This document shows, piece after piece, positions 44,242 to 54,327 of a stretch of 64,000 nucleotides of DNA. Source of the stretch: Vibrio porteresiae DSM 19223. GTDB lineage: Bacteria; Pseudomonadota; Gammaproteobacteria; Enterobacterales; Vibrionaceae. A program made the position numbers and the translations under genes. The stretch covers positions 806,001 through 870,000 of the forward strand of contig NZ_AP024895.1 in the NCBI RefSeq assembly GCF_024347055.1. The letters are read 5' to 3'. The notes beneath the pieces were generated by a model, which ran no database searches, was not told where the DNA came from, and worked only from the letters and a program-made list of their open reading frames with translations. How positions within the stretch are numbered: the first letter of the stretch is position 1; the number at the start of each line of letters is the position of its first letter.

Positions 44242-44861
44242 TGAGGCAGAGTCCATTTAGATATCACAATATTCAGTTTGGTGTTGGCTTGGGTTAGCTT
44301 AAGTTTGGTTGGCAACGCTAATGGTTTGGCATTGGTTAGTTCAACCAGATCATAAGCGTCATAAGTGACTAACCAACGTTGTGGGCCGATGGTTTTTACC
44401 AACGAAGCTAAGGTATTGTTGGTATTTAAAATGTAGTCGTCAGCATCGCTTGGTTGGCCGAGAATCCAATGCTCTAGCGGTGTGACGGGAATCAGTAATC
44501 CAGTCAGCTGTGCGATCAAAGTTTGCGCGTCTTTAGCGGTAAAAACTTGGTCATCGTAGGTTTCAACTTTGGCACCTTGTTCATTCACCGTCAGGTGTAG
44601 CACGGTTTGACCTAAGAAGTTGGTCAAGCGTAAATCCGATAAGGTTGGACTTTTCTGCCATTGAAAATTGAGTGATTGGCGCTGCTCTGGGGAAATATAG
44701 CCAAGTTTGCCGGCAAGTTTGAATTGGTCTATTTCATTGAGTCTTGCTTGATGCGCTTGCCAATCGACGTTCGCAATCGGGGTATTGGATACAGAGCTAC
44801 ACCCAGCTAGAACAAACAGCAAGGTAAATAGCAGTGAAAAACGTTTGGCAGCCAATCTCAT
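44238..44861 (-). CDS. lolB: Outer-membrane lipoprotein receptor LolB
   Basis: Accepts lipoproteins from LolA and inserts them in the outer membrane. 207 aa with lipobox LAGC at about residue 21 and the LolB fold (YISPEQRQSLNFQWQ). First gene of lolB-ispE-prs and divergent from hemA, an order conserved in gammaproteobacteria. Confidence 0.94.
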   Translation of the reverse strand: MRLAAKRFSLLFTLLFVLAGCSSVSNTPIANVDWQAHQARLNEIDQFKLAGKLGYISPEQRQSLNFQWQKSPTLSDLRLTNFLGQTVLHLTVNEQGAKVETYDDQVFTAKDAQTLIAQLTGLLIPVTPLEHWILGQPSDADDYILNTNNTLASLVKTIGPQRWLVTYDAYDLVELTNAKPLALPTKLKLTQANTKLNIVISKWTLPQ

Positions 44862-45174
44862 TATCTTTTTCTCTTTTGTTATAGGTGGAAAGTTGAGTGT
44901 TCCGTCAGAAGAAATTAAGGTTTCAGATTAAACCGTTAAGCTTCTAAGCATGTTATTAAGCCGATTTGCTTAGGTTAACGACCACTTATTGATGGAAACT
45001 GACCAGCAGTAAACCTCTTCAATACAGAGCAGGACTCTGTTCTATTTTGGGTATAAACTATAACATTGATGTCAGAAAGTCGTGAAAACAAATTGGCTTC
45101 AGGCTTTCATTCAAACTGGGCATCAAGTAAAATTCTGCTCCTGATCAATTTTCTTACCAGAGAATCCTCTATCG
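44862..45174. other. Divergent lolB / hemA promoter region
   Basis: No gene. A TATAAC -10-like box near 45058 could serve hemA, leaving a leader of about 110 bases. Nothing else identifiable. Confidence 0.4.
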
Positions 45175-46437
45175 ATGTCTTTGCTTGCTATTGGTATTAA
45201 CCACAATACAGCGTCGGTTGAATTGCGAGAAAAAGTCGCCTTCGGTCCAGAAAAACTGAAAGATGCTCTACAGCAATTATCAACCAGCTCCCACGTTAAT
45301 GGTGGCGTTATTCTGTCTACTTGTAACCGTACGGAGATCTATTGTGATGTCAAATCTGCTAGCAAGAACAAGGTAATCGAGTGGCTGTCGCAATTTCATC
45401 AATTGAAGTTGGAAGATATTAAACCCAGTCTGTATGTGCATGAAGAGCAAGCTGCTATTCGTCATTTGATGCGCGTTTCTTGTGGTTTAGATTCTTTGGT
45501 ATTGGGCGAGCCACAAATTCTTGGGCAAGTAAAACAAGCCTATTCAGACTCTAGAGAAAATCAGGCGGTCGATCCTGCGCTCGAAAAGCTTTTTCAAAAA
45601 GCGTTTTCGGTAGCCAAACGAGTTCGCACCGAAACGGATATCGGTGGTCATGCCGTTTCAGTTGCCTATGCTGCCTGTACGCTGGCGAAGCATATTTTTG
45701 AGTCACTCAACGATGCCACCGTATTATTGGTTGGCGCTGGCGAAACAATTGAATTGGTCGCCACACATTTAGCTGGGCATAATTGTAAACGCATGATCGT
45801 TGCTAACCGCACATTAGAGCGTGCGAAAAAGTTAGCGGATCAGTTTGGTGGAGAAGTGATTACGCTCAATGAAATCCCTGATCACTTAGCCGATGCGGAC
45901 ATCGTGATCAGTTCAACCGCCAGCCCATTACCGATCATTGGTAAAGGCATGGTCGAAACTGCGCTGAAAAAGCGTCGTTACCAACCTATGTTGTTGGTTG
46001 ATATTGCCGTGCCGCGCGATATCGAAGCTCAAGTCGGTGATTTGAGCGATGTGTACCTCTATTCCGTTGACGATCTGCAATCGATAGTCGATAACAATCT
46101 GGAACAGCGCAGGGTGGAAGCGGTACAAGCAGAAGCGATTGTTAGTGAAGAGAGTGCCTCTTTCATGTCGTGGATGCGCTCGTTGCAAGCGGTTGATAGT
46201 ATTCGCGAATATCGTCAAAGTGCTAACGATATCCGCGAAGAGCTATTACAAAAAAGTTTGCAAGCTTTGGCATCCGGTGGCGATCCAGAGAAATTGCTCA
46301 TCGAACTGAGTAAAAAACTGACCAATAAACTGATTCACGCTCCAACTCGTGCTCTACAAAGTGCAGCAGAGCAGGGAGAACCCGCTAAACTAGCCGTAAT
46401 CAGACAAAGTTTGGGTCTTGATGATCCTCAACAATAA
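45175..46437 (+). CDS. hemA: Glutamyl-tRNA reductase
   Basis: First committed step of C5-type heme synthesis, reducing Glu-tRNA to glutamate semialdehyde. 420 aa. STCNRTEIYCD holds the active-site Cys, and the NADPH-binding domain has VLLVGAGETIELVATHL. The N-terminal SLLAIGINHNTASVELREK is the family start. First gene of hemA-prfA-prmC; with gltX it supplies heme precursors. Confidence 0.97.
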   Translation: MSLLAIGINHNTASVELREKVAFGPEKLKDALQQLSTSSHVNGGVILSTCNRTEIYCDVKSASKNKVIEWLSQFHQLKLEDIKPSLYVHEEQAAIRHLMRVSCGLDSLVLGEPQILGQVKQAYSDSRENQAVDPALEKLFQKAFSVAKRVRTETDIGGHAVSVAYAACTLAKHIFESLNDATVLLVGAGETIELVATHLAGHNCKRMIVANRTLERAKKLADQFGGEVITLNEIPDHLADADIVISSTASPLPIIGKGMVETALKKRRYQPMLLVDIAVPRDIEAQVGDLSDVYLYSVDDLQSIVDNNLEQRRVEAVQAEAIVSEESASFMSWMRSLQAVDSIREYRQSANDIREELLQKSLQALASGGDPEKLLIELSKKLTNKLIHAPTRALQSAAEQGEPAKLAVIRQSLGLDDPQQ

Positions 46438-46463
46438 AGTTAATCCGAGTTAAAGAAGAATCT

Positions 46464-47552
46464 ATGAAAGCGTCGATTTTAGTAAAGCTTGAAACCTTAG
46501 TTGAACGTTACGAAGAAGTTCAACACCTTCTTGGTGATCCAGGAGTGATTGGCGATCAAGATAAATTCCGTGCTCTGTCCAAAGAGTATTCACAACTGGA
46601 AGAGATTACCAAGTGTTTCCAAGCTTACAAGCAAGCTCAAGAAGACTTGGCTGCCGCGCAAGAAATGGCTAATGAAGATGACGCAGAAATGCGTGAAATG
46701 GCCGAAGAAGAAGTTGCAGCAGCAAATGCATCGATTGAACAACTATCGGCTGAACTAGAAATTCTATTACTGCCAAAAGATCCTAACGATGATCGTAACT
46801 GTTTCCTTGAAATTCGTGCTGGTGCGGGTGGTGATGAAGCAGGTATTTTTGCTGGCGATTTATTCCGTATGTACAGCCGTTTTGCTGAGAAAAAAGGCTG
46901 GAATATTGAAGTGATGTCTTCAAGTGAAGCGGAACATGGCGGTTACAAAGAGATGATCGCGAAAGTCAACGGCGAAGGCGCTTACGGTGTCTTGAAGTTT
47001 GAATCAGGCGGTCACCGTGTACAACGTGTGCCTGAAACTGAATCGCAAGGTCGTGTACATACCTCTGCTTGTACTGTTGCTGTTATGCCAGAAATTCCAG
47101 AAGCGGAAATCCCAGAGATTCGCGCCGGGGATTTACGTATCGATACTTTCCGCTCATCAGGTGCGGGTGGTCAGCACGTTAACACCACTGACTCTGCTAT
47201 TCGTATTACCCACTTACCAACCGGTATTGTGGTGGAATGTCAGGACGAACGTTCACAGCACAAAAACAAAGCGAAAGCGATGTCTGTACTGGCAGCGCGT
47301 ATCGCTCAAGCAGAAGAAGCAAAACGTGCAGCGGCTATCTCTGATACACGTCGTAACCTTCTAGGTTCTGGCGATCGTAGCGATCGTATCCGTACTTATA
47401 ACTACCCACAAGGTCGTGTTTCTGACCATCGTATCAACTTAACCGTTTACCGTTTAAGTGAAGTGATGGAAGGGGATATGCAATCTCTAATCCAACCAGT
47501 GATTCAAGAGCACCAAGCTGACCAATTGGCGGCATTGGCTGAGCAAAACTGA
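46464..47552 (+). CDS. prfA: Peptide chain release factor 1
   Basis: Ends translation at UAA and UAG. 362 aa. The GGQ loop is in SGAGGQHVNTTDSA, and the stop-codon-reading PxT tripeptide appears as PET in RVPETESQGRVHTS. prmC, whose product methylates the GGQ Gln, begins three bases after the stop. Confidence 0.97.
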   Translation: MKASILVKLETLVERYEEVQHLLGDPGVIGDQDKFRALSKEYSQLEEITKCFQAYKQAQEDLAAAQEMANEDDAEMREMAEEEVAAANASIEQLSAELEILLLPKDPNDDRNCFLEIRAGAGGDEAGIFAGDLFRMYSRFAEKKGWNIEVMSSSEAEHGGYKEMIAKVNGEGAYGVLKFESGGHRVQRVPETESQGRVHTSACTVAVMPEIPEAEIPEIRAGDLRIDTFRSSGAGGQHVNTTDSAIRITHLPTGIVVECQDERSQHKNKAKAMSVLAARIAQAEEAKRAAAISDTRRNLLGSGDRSDRIRTYNYPQGRVSDHRINLTVYRLSEVMEGDMQSLIQPVIQEHQADQLAALAEQN

Positions 47553-47555
47553 TTT

Positions 47556-48401
47556 ATGTCAGTGACGTTAGATGCCGCCTTAAAGGCGGCAATTTCACAG
47601 CTATCGGCAAGTGGCAGTGATTCGCCGTCTATTGATGCCGCGGTGCTGCTTTGCCATACCTTAGATAAGCCTCGTTCTTATCTGCTTACTTGGCCAGATA
47701 AAGTGCTTAGCGATGATGAACTCGCGGCTTTTGATCGTCTGATTGAGCGTCGTAAGCAGGGTGAGCCAGTCGCGTATATCGTCGGAGAACGTGAATTTTG
47801 GTCTTTACCGCTTAAGGTTTCCCCTTCAACGTTAATTCCTCGTCCGGACACCGAACGTTTGGTGGAAGTGGCGTTAGAGAAAGCAGGGGAGCAGGGCTCC
47901 ATTCTTGATTTAGGTACGGGAACCGGCGCGATTGCGTTGGCACTCGCATCTGAATTACCTCATCGTGACATCGTCGGTATTGATTTACAGCCCGATGCTC
48001 AACAGCTCGCTATCAGCAATGCACAGCGATTAAACATTACCAACGTCACTTTTCTGCAAGGTAGCTGGTTTACTCCACTACAAAGCGGTACGAAGTTTGC
48101 TTTGATAGTGTCAAATCCACCGTATATTGAAAAAAATGATCCTCATTTGACGCAAGGGGATGTCCGGTTTGAACCGTTGACGGCGCTGGTGGCAGAAGAG
48201 AATGGCCTAGCTGATATCAAATACATCAGTCAAGAGGCGCGGCATTTTCTGGCAGATCAGGGCTGGCTAGCCTTTGAGCATGGTTACGATCAAGGTGATG
48301 CGGTACGCAATATCATGATGCAGCTCGGTTATCATCAAGTGACAACGGAACAAGATTACGCTGGGCAAGATCGTGTCACACTAGGGCAGTTTCAATTATA
48401 G
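47556..48401 (+). CDS. prmC: Release factor glutamine methyltransferase
   Basis: Methylates the GGQ glutamine of RF1 and RF2. 281 aa; an N-terminal helical domain for RF contact, then the SAM-binding ILDLGTGTGAIALALAS and the substrate motif VSNPPYIE. Directly coupled to prfA. Confidence 0.96.
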   Translation: MSVTLDAALKAAISQLSASGSDSPSIDAAVLLCHTLDKPRSYLLTWPDKVLSDDELAAFDRLIERRKQGEPVAYIVGEREFWSLPLKVSPSTLIPRPDTERLVEVALEKAGEQGSILDLGTGTGAIALALASELPHRDIVGIDLQPDAQQLAISNAQRLNITNVTFLQGSWFTPLQSGTKFALIVSNPPYIEKNDPHLTQGDVRFEPLTALVAEENGLADIKYISQEARHFLADQGWLAFEHGYDQGDAVRNIMMQLGYHQVTTEQDYAGQDRVTLGQFQL

Positions 48402-48412
48402 CGAGGAACGCA

Positions 48413-48796
48413 ATGTACGTTTTTCTTAAAAATTTACATCTACTTACCATTGGCATCAGTGTTTTTCTTTTGAGTATTCGCTACGTGTTAATGATGAGAG
48501 ATTCGGCAAAGTTGCAGAACAAGTTTCTGAAAATTTTTCCGCATATTAACGATACGGTGTTATTACTGACAGGTATCGCACTGATTTACGTCACAGGTTT
48601 TGTACCATGGTCACCAGCGGCACCATGGATGATGAGTAAACTGACCTGTGTAATTGCGTATATTGCATTGGGCTTTTTTGCTCTTAAGCTGGGTCGCAAT
48701 AAGATGTTACGCACGTTTGCGTTTTTTGGAGCGCTAGGTTGGTTAGCCATGGCAGGGAAAATTGCTGTGACTAAACTGCCGATGTTTTTTGGCTAA
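48413..48796 (+). CDS. SirB2-family membrane protein
   Basis: 127-aa inner-membrane protein with four predicted helices, of the SirB/YchQ family usually found between prmC and kdsA. Starts 11 bases after prmC. The family has no established biochemical role; the name comes from a Salmonella locus affecting invasion gene expression. Confidence 0.85.
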   Translation: MYVFLKNLHLLTIGISVFLLSIRYVLMMRDSAKLQNKFLKIFPHINDTVLLLTGIALIYVTGFVPWSPAAPWMMSKLTCVIAYIALGFFALKLGRNKMLRTFAFFGALGWLAMAGKIAVTKLPMFFG

Positions 48797-48811
48797 ATAC
48801 AGAGTATTTTG

Positions 48812-49627
48812 ATGTTAAATTTATCCGACGATGACTTTGACGCAATGGAGCTAGTTGAGGGTGCTCTTGCACTAAACAAAGCCATTAATTCTGATACCAG
48901 AGTAGAGTGGGCGAATGGAGAATTGGCTCGTCTACTGGCTGAAGCACAACAGCGTCTTTCTGATGCTGATGGGCTGACAGAACCTCAACGTTTAGAAGCT
49001 TTCTTGCATCTGTTCTATGTTGAATGGGGTTTTGAAGGTGATCGTGAAGCTTATTTCGATTCTAATAATGCCTTTATTGATAAGGTGTTAGAACGACGTA
49101 AAGGAGTCCCTGTTAGTTTGGGCTCACTACTGCTTTATTTCGGTTCTAAACTCGGTTTTGCTTTAAAAGGCATTAATTTCCCGACTCAATTTTTGGTTCA
49201 AGTGGATTGGCCGGATGAAGCACCGAGATACATCAACCCATTTTCAGGTGAATACGTTTCGCATCATACCTTGCAGGCATGGTTGATTGGTCATAAAGGA
49301 CCATTAAGCAAGCTAAAGCCAGAACATCTCCAAGAAGCGGATCATCCAACCATTATCGGACGCTGGTTAGCGTTGCTTAAAAGTGCGTTATTGCGCGAAG
49401 AGCGTTATACATTAGCACTGCGTTGTACCGATTTGGCGTTGACCTTTGTTCCTGATGACCCGTATGAAATTCGCGATCGCGGATTTATCTATCAGCAGTT
49501 AGACTGTCATCAGGTGGCTATTTCCGACTATCAATATTTTATTGAGCATTGTCCGGATGATCCCGCAGCAGAATTGTTAAAAACTCAAGTCAGTGCCTTA
49601 AGTCACTCCCATGTGACAGTGCACTAA
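48812..49627 (+). CDS. SirB1-family protein (transglutaminase-like with TPR)
   Basis: 271 aa. N-terminal transglutaminase-like region (RRKGVPVSLGSLLLYFGSKL) followed by tetratricopeptide-like helices (ALRCTDLALTFVPDDPYEIR). It belongs to the SirB1/YchA family. A TTG at 48809 is adjacent, but ATG 48812 is preferred. Part of the prmC-sirB2-sirB1-kdsA order; function unknown. Confidence 0.87.
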   Translation: MLNLSDDDFDAMELVEGALALNKAINSDTRVEWANGELARLLAEAQQRLSDADGLTEPQRLEAFLHLFYVEWGFEGDREAYFDSNNAFIDKVLERRKGVPVSLGSLLLYFGSKLGFALKGINFPTQFLVQVDWPDEAPRYINPFSGEYVSHHTLQAWLIGHKGPLSKLKPEHLQEADHPTIIGRWLALLKSALLREERYTLALRCTDLALTFVPDDPYEIRDRGFIYQQLDCHQVAISDYQYFIEHCPDDPAAELLKTQVSALSHSHVTVH

Positions 49628-49647
49628 CCATTACAAGAGAGAAAAAA

Positions 49648-50499
49648 ATGGAACAAAAAATTGTTCATGTAGGCGATATTCCTGTTGCTAACGACAAGCC
49701 GTTTACTCTGTTTGCTGGTATGAACGTATTGGAATCACGTGATCTTGCGATGCAAATCTGTGAACACTACGTGAAAGTGACCGACAAACTCGGCATCCCT
49801 TATGTATTTAAAGCATCGTTTGATAAAGCCAACCGCAGTTCTGTTCACTCTTATCGTGGTCCGGGCCTAGAAGAAGGCATGAAGATTTTCCAAGAGCTGA
49901 AAGATACTTTCGGTGTGAAAATCATCACTGACGTACATAACGAAGCGCAAGCGCAACCAGTGGCTGATGTCGTAGACGTGATCCAACTTCCTGCTTTCCT
50001 TGCTCGTCAAACTGACCTTGTTGAAGCAATGGCAAAAACAGGCGCAGTTATCAACGTGAAAAAACCTCAGTTTATGAGCCCTGGCCAAGTTGGCAACATC
50101 GTTGAAAAATTTGCTGAGTGTGGCAACGATAAAATCATTCTATGTGAACGTGGTGCATGCCATGGTTACGATAACTTGGTTGTTGATATGCTTGGTTTTG
50201 GCGTAATGAAAAAAGCGTCTAACGGTAGCCCAATCATTTTTGATGTGACTCACTCACTGCAAATGCGCGATCCATCAGGTGCTGCATCAGGTGGTCGTCG
50301 TCAACAAACGGTTGAATTGGCGAAAGCTGGCCTTGCGACTGGTATTGCTGGTCTATTTATTGAAGCGCACCCAAATCCAGATCAAGCTCGTTGTGATGGC
50401 CCATCAGCGCTACCTCTAGATAAACTAGAGCCATTCTTAGTGCAAATGAAAGCGCTGGATGACTTGGTGAAAAGCTTCGCTGAAATCGATATTCGCTAA
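49648..50499 (+). CDS. kdsA: 3-deoxy-8-phosphooctulonate (KDO-8-P) synthase
   Basis: Condenses arabinose 5-phosphate and PEP for the inner core of LPS. 283 aa TIM barrel; FKASFDKANRSSVHSYRGPG binds PEP, NVKKPQFMSPGQ carries the Asn typical of the metal-independent class, and VTHSLQ is conserved. The last gene of the hemA-kdsA cluster, with a terminator after it. Confidence 0.97.
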   Translation: MEQKIVHVGDIPVANDKPFTLFAGMNVLESRDLAMQICEHYVKVTDKLGIPYVFKASFDKANRSSVHSYRGPGLEEGMKIFQELKDTFGVKIITDVHNEAQAQPVADVVDVIQLPAFLARQTDLVEAMAKTGAVINVKKPQFMSPGQVGNIVEKFAECGNDKIILCERGACHGYDNLVVDMLGFGVMKKASNGSPIIFDVTHSLQMRDPSGAASGGRRQQTVELAKAGLATGIAGLFIEAHPNPDQARCDGPSALPLDKLEPFLVQMKALDDLVKSFAEIDIR

Positions 50500-50520
50500 G
50501 CACTCTGTTAAAGAATTTAA

Positions 50521-50540
50521 AAACCACCGCAAGGTGGTTT
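50521..50540 (+). terminator. Terminator after kdsA
   Basis: AAACCACC/GGTGGTTT stem with a 4-base loop, then T-rich. Confidence 0.88.
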
Positions 50541-50747
50541 TTTTATGTCAAATCAACAAGATTGCTTGATAAGCGTTGGAATAAAAACATCATTCATTTG
50601 ATTTATAACGTGACCTTGAATGCATAACTTTGTAACCTAATCGTTATGCGTAGTACAGGGAAGTACTTGACCATGTTTCTTTCTGGGAACCTTCCCTGCA
50701 TTAACGCCTTTACAGCAGTGGATATTAAAACGTTCAAAGGTATGACA

Positions 50748-52412
50748 ATGAAACACGGTGTGATTTTAAAAACAGCATTAAGCGCCGCCATCATGACTGT
50801 TCTGGTAGGATGTGCCAGTCAGCCAACGCACGAATGGCAGCAAGACAAAACCTATAAACTGACGATTCTACACACCAACGATCACCATGGTCGTTTTTGG
50901 CAAAACCAAGCCGGTGAATATGGGATGGCTGCACGTAAAACGTTAGTTGACCAAATCCGTCAAGATGTAGCAAAAGAAGGTGGTAGTGTTTTACTGTTCT
51001 CAGGCGGTGACATTAACACTGGCGTGCCAGAGTCTGATTTACAAGATGCAGAGCCTGATTTTAAAGGGATGAATAAAATTGGTTACGATGCCATGGCAAT
51101 CGGTAACCATGAATTTGATAACCCACTGAAAGTGTTGTTGAAGCAGAAAAACTGGGCCCATTTCCCGCTGTTATCTGCCAACATCTATGACAAAAAAACC
51201 GGTAAACGCCTCTTCCAGCCATACCAAATCTTTGATGAGCAAGGGGTGAAAATTGCCGTTATCGGTTTAACCACCGAAGATACCGCTAAAATCGGTAACC
51301 CAGAATACATCAGTAACTTCGATTTCCGCGATCCAAAAGTGGAAGCGAAGAAGGTGATTGATGAGCTGAAAGAGACCGAACATCCTGATTTGATCTTCGC
51401 TGTGACTCATATGGGTCACTACCAAAACGCCCAATATGGTATTAACGCGCCGGGTGATGTGTCGCTAGCTCGTTACTTACCTAAAGGTGATCTCGATATG
51501 ATCGTCGGTGGTCACTCACAGGATCCTGTCTGTATGGAAGGTCCTAACGTGATGAAGAAAAACTTCCAACCAGGCGATGCGTGTAAACCGGATTACCAAA
51601 ACGGCACTTACATTGTACAGGCTCATGAATGGGGCAAATATGTAGGTCGCGCTGATTACGAATTTCGCAATGGTGAGTTGCGTATGGTGAGCTACAACCT
51701 GATTCCAGTGAACATGAAGAAAAAAGTCATGGTGAATGGTCAATCAGAGAAAGTGTATGCAACGCACCAAATTGCAGAAGACAAAGCGATGCTGGATTTC
51801 TTGCGCCCATATCAAGACAAAGGCCAAGCGCAGCTTAACGTGAAAATCGCCAAGATTAACGACAAGTTGGAAGGAGACCGTGATGTGGTGCGTTTCCATC
51901 AGACCAACTTAGGTCGTCTGATTGCCACTGCTCATATGCAACGCGCGAAAGCCGATTTTGCCATTATGAACTCAGGTGGTGTGCGTGATTCGATTGGTAA
52001 AGGTGACGTCACTTATAAAGATGTGCTTAAAGTACAACCGTTTGGCAACATCATTACCTATATCGATATGACAGGTAAAGAGGTTAAAGAGTACTTAGAT
52101 ACGGTTGCTACTAAGCCAGTTGACTCCGGTGCTTATCCACAATTTGCTGGGATTAGCATGACCGTAGGTAAAACGTCAGTGTCGAACGTTAAGGTTGGTG
52201 GTAAAGCTTTGGATATGAATAAGACTTATCGCTTTACCGTACCAAGCTTTAACGCGGCTGGTGGCGATGGTTATCCTAAGATCACCGACCGAGCTGGCTT
52301 TGTCACCACAGGTTTTGTTGATGCCGAAGTGCTGAAACAATTCTTAGAAGAAAACAGCCCTCTCGATGTGAATCAATTTGCCCCTAAAGGTGAGATTGTC
52401 TACAAACTTTAA
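50748..52412 (+). CDS. nutA: 5'-nucleotidase lipoprotein (NutA/UshA family)
   Basis: Surface or periplasmic enzyme that removes phosphate from nucleotides so nucleosides can be taken up. Lipobox LVGC after MKHGVILKTALSAAIMTV; metallophosphatase motifs ILHTNDHHGRFW and IGNHEFDNP; C-terminal substrate domain with NSGGVRDS. The frame opens at 50646 but AAGG stands seven bases before ATG 50748 (554 aa). The lipoprotein form matches NutA of Vibrio parahaemolyticus rather than soluble E. coli UshA. Confidence 0.9.
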   Translation: MKHGVILKTALSAAIMTVLVGCASQPTHEWQQDKTYKLTILHTNDHHGRFWQNQAGEYGMAARKTLVDQIRQDVAKEGGSVLLFSGGDINTGVPESDLQDAEPDFKGMNKIGYDAMAIGNHEFDNPLKVLLKQKNWAHFPLLSANIYDKKTGKRLFQPYQIFDEQGVKIAVIGLTTEDTAKIGNPEYISNFDFRDPKVEAKKVIDELKETEHPDLIFAVTHMGHYQNAQYGINAPGDVSLARYLPKGDLDMIVGGHSQDPVCMEGPNVMKKNFQPGDACKPDYQNGTYIVQAHEWGKYVGRADYEFRNGELRMVSYNLIPVNMKKKVMVNGQSEKVYATHQIAEDKAMLDFLRPYQDKGQAQLNVKIAKINDKLEGDRDVVRFHQTNLGRLIATAHMQRAKADFAIMNSGGVRDSIGKGDVTYKDVLKVQPFGNIITYIDMTGKEVKEYLDTVATKPVDSGAYPQFAGISMTVGKTSVSNVKVGGKALDMNKTYRFTVPSFNAAGGDGYPKITDRAGFVTTGFVDAEVLKQFLEENSPLDVNQFAPKGEIVYKL

Positions 52413-52447
52413 GGTTGACTCTTCTGAGTAAATTGCTTTAACTAACG

Positions 52448-52469
52448 GGCAGTTGCAATAGCAGCTGCC
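52448..52469 (+). terminator. Terminator after nutA
   Basis: GGCAGTTGC/GCAGCTGCC stem (one G-T pair) around AATA, followed by TGTTTTTATT. Confidence 0.8.
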
Positions 52470-52543
52470 TGTTTTTATTGAGACTCTACGAATCACTATA
52501 GGTTATGTCACTTATCCTGATGAGTATAAGGAAATGAGCAACC

Positions 52544-53020
52544 ATGACCCCTGCCATCAATTTAGCAAAAAAGAAAAAAATCCCTCACACCATTCACTCA
52601 TACGATCATGATCCTAGCGCCGCCAGCTATGGTGAAGAAGCTGCAGAACTGCTAGGACAAGACCCTTCTACCGTATTTAAAACCTTGTTGTTTTGTCTCA
52701 ACGGTGAAGAGAAAAATCTCGCGGTTGCGGTTATTCCAGTCGATCATCGTTTGAACTTGAAATTGGCAGCAAAAGCGGCAAAGGCAAAAAAAGCCGATAT
52801 GGCCAATCCAGACATCGCCCAGAAAATCACTGGTTATGTGGTGGGTGGGATCAGCCCATTAGGTCAGAAAAAAGCATTGCCAACCTTTATTCACGAAAGT
52901 GCCCTTAACTTGCCGACCATGTGCGTGAGTGCAGGTAAGCGCGGTTTGGAAATTGAATTAGCCCCTAAAGATTTGGCTGCTCTTTCTCGCGCGCAGTTTG
53001 TCAATCTGTGTATTGATTAA
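52544..53020 (+). CDS. ybaK: Cys-tRNA(Pro) deacylase YbaK
   Basis: 158 aa, the usual length. Clears Cys mischarged on tRNA-Pro. The YbaK/EbsC fold shows KTLLFCLNGEEKNLAVAVIP and the conserved Lys in DHRLNLKLAAKAA, with VVGGISPLGQKK near the centre. Monocistronic, ended by a terminator shared with uraA. Confidence 0.93.
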   Translation: MTPAINLAKKKKIPHTIHSYDHDPSAASYGEEAAELLGQDPSTVFKTLLFCLNGEEKNLAVAVIPVDHRLNLKLAAKAAKAKKADMANPDIAQKITGYVVGGISPLGQKKALPTFIHESALNLPTMCVSAGKRGLEIELAPKDLAALSRAQFVNLCID

Positions 53021-53040
53021 CTGTTTGATATTAAATGTAA

Positions 53041-53065
53041 AAAAGGCCTCGCTATGAGGCCTTTT
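53041..53065. terminator. Bidirectional terminator between ybaK and uraA
   Basis: AAAAGGCCTC/GAGGCCTTTTT perfect stem; T tract on the plus side and A6 upstream gives T6 on the minus side, so it can serve both convergent genes. Confidence 0.88.
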
Positions 53066-53085
53066 TGCTATTGAATAATCAATAA

Positions 53086-54327
53086 TTACTCATTCACATC
53101 GGCTTTGTCGACGATGTGATTTTCACCTAAGTCTTTTGGTAGGAGTAGGTTCAATAGAATGGCCACGATACCACATAGGCTGACGCCTTGAAGGCTAAAG
53201 TCGCCAATACCAAATGCCATGCCGCCAATACCAAACACAAGGGTTACCGCCACAATCACCAAGTTACGTGATTTGTGTAGGTCAACGTTGTGTTTGATCA
53301 AAGAGTTCAAACCAACAGTCGCGATAGAACCGAACAGCAACATCATGATGCCGCCCATTACAGGTACTGGAATGGTTTGTAGCAATGCGCCCAATTTACC
53401 TACCAATGCAAGAACGATAGAAGTGATGGCCGCCCAAGTCATGATTACTGGGTTAAATGCACGAGTCAGTGTTACTGCACCAGTGACTTCACTATAGGTT
53501 GTATTGGGTGGAGCACCAAGGAACGTTGCCACCATGGTTGCAACCCCGTCACCAGTGATAGTGCGGTGTAAGCCTGGTTTTTTCAGGTAATCTTTGCCAG
53601 TCACGTTCGAGATAGCAATGATGTCACCAACGTGTTCCACTGCTGGTGCAATTGCCACAGGAATCATGAACAGAATTGCGTTGATGTTGAACTCTGGGTA
53701 GGTGAAGTTTGGAATCGCAAACCATGCTGCGTTTTTGACCGGGGTAAAATCCACAACACCAAAGTAGAGCGACAGTGCATAGCCAACCAAAATACCACCA
53801 CAGATAGGAACTAATCTAAAGAACCCTTTGGCAAATACGTTGATGATGATGGTGGTTAATAGTGAAGCCAGAGAAATCCAAATCGCGATATTGCCGTCGA
53901 TCAGCTGTGTACCGCCGTCACCGGTTTTCCCCATTGCCATGTGTACCGCTGATGGTGCCAAACCAAGGCCGATCACCATAATTACCGGACCGACAACCAC
54001 TGGTGGTAGGAGTCTGTGAATAAAGCCTACGCCTTTCACTTTAATAATCGCGCCTAGGACCACATACACGAAGCCGGCAACGACGAGACCACCCATGGTA
54101 GCAGCGATACCAAAAGCTTTGGTGCCATACATGATAGGAGCGATAAAAGCGAAGGAAGAAGCGAGGAAGATAGGAACAGAGCGACGGGTAATAAGTTGGA
54201 AAAGAAGGGTGCCGACACCTGCACCGAAAAGAGCGACGTTAGGATCAAGCCCCGTAAGAAGAGGGACAAGAACCAGCGCACCAAATGCGACAAAGAGCAT
54301 TTGCGCGCCCAAAATGGCGTTTTTCAT
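53086..54327 (-). CDS. uraA: Uracil permease UraA
   Basis: Nucleobase:cation symporter (NCS2) in the inner membrane with about 14 helices. Conserved AFGALVLVPLLTGLDP at the N-terminus and EHVGDIIAISNVTGKD in the substrate region. The frame is open to 54414, but ATG 54327 after AGGGA gives the family length of 413 aa. upp, the usual partner in enterics, is not adjacent here. Confidence 0.92.
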   Translation of the reverse strand: MKNAILGAQMLFVAFGALVLVPLLTGLDPNVALFGAGVGTLLFQLITRRSVPIFLASSFAFIAPIMYGTKAFGIAATMGGLVVAGFVYVVLGAIIKVKGVGFIHRLLPPVVVGPVIMVIGLGLAPSAVHMAMGKTGDGGTQLIDGNIAIWISLASLLTTIIINVFAKGFFRLVPICGGILVGYALSLYFGVVDFTPVKNAAWFAIPNFTYPEFNINAILFMIPVAIAPAVEHVGDIIAISNVTGKDYLKKPGLHRTITGDGVATMVATFLGAPPNTTYSEVTGAVTLTRAFNPVIMTWAAITSIVLALVGKLGALLQTIPVPVMGGIMMLLFGSIATVGLNSLIKHNVDLHKSRNLVIVAVTLVFGIGGMAFGIGDFSLQGVSLCGIVAILLNLLLPKDLGENHIVDKADVNE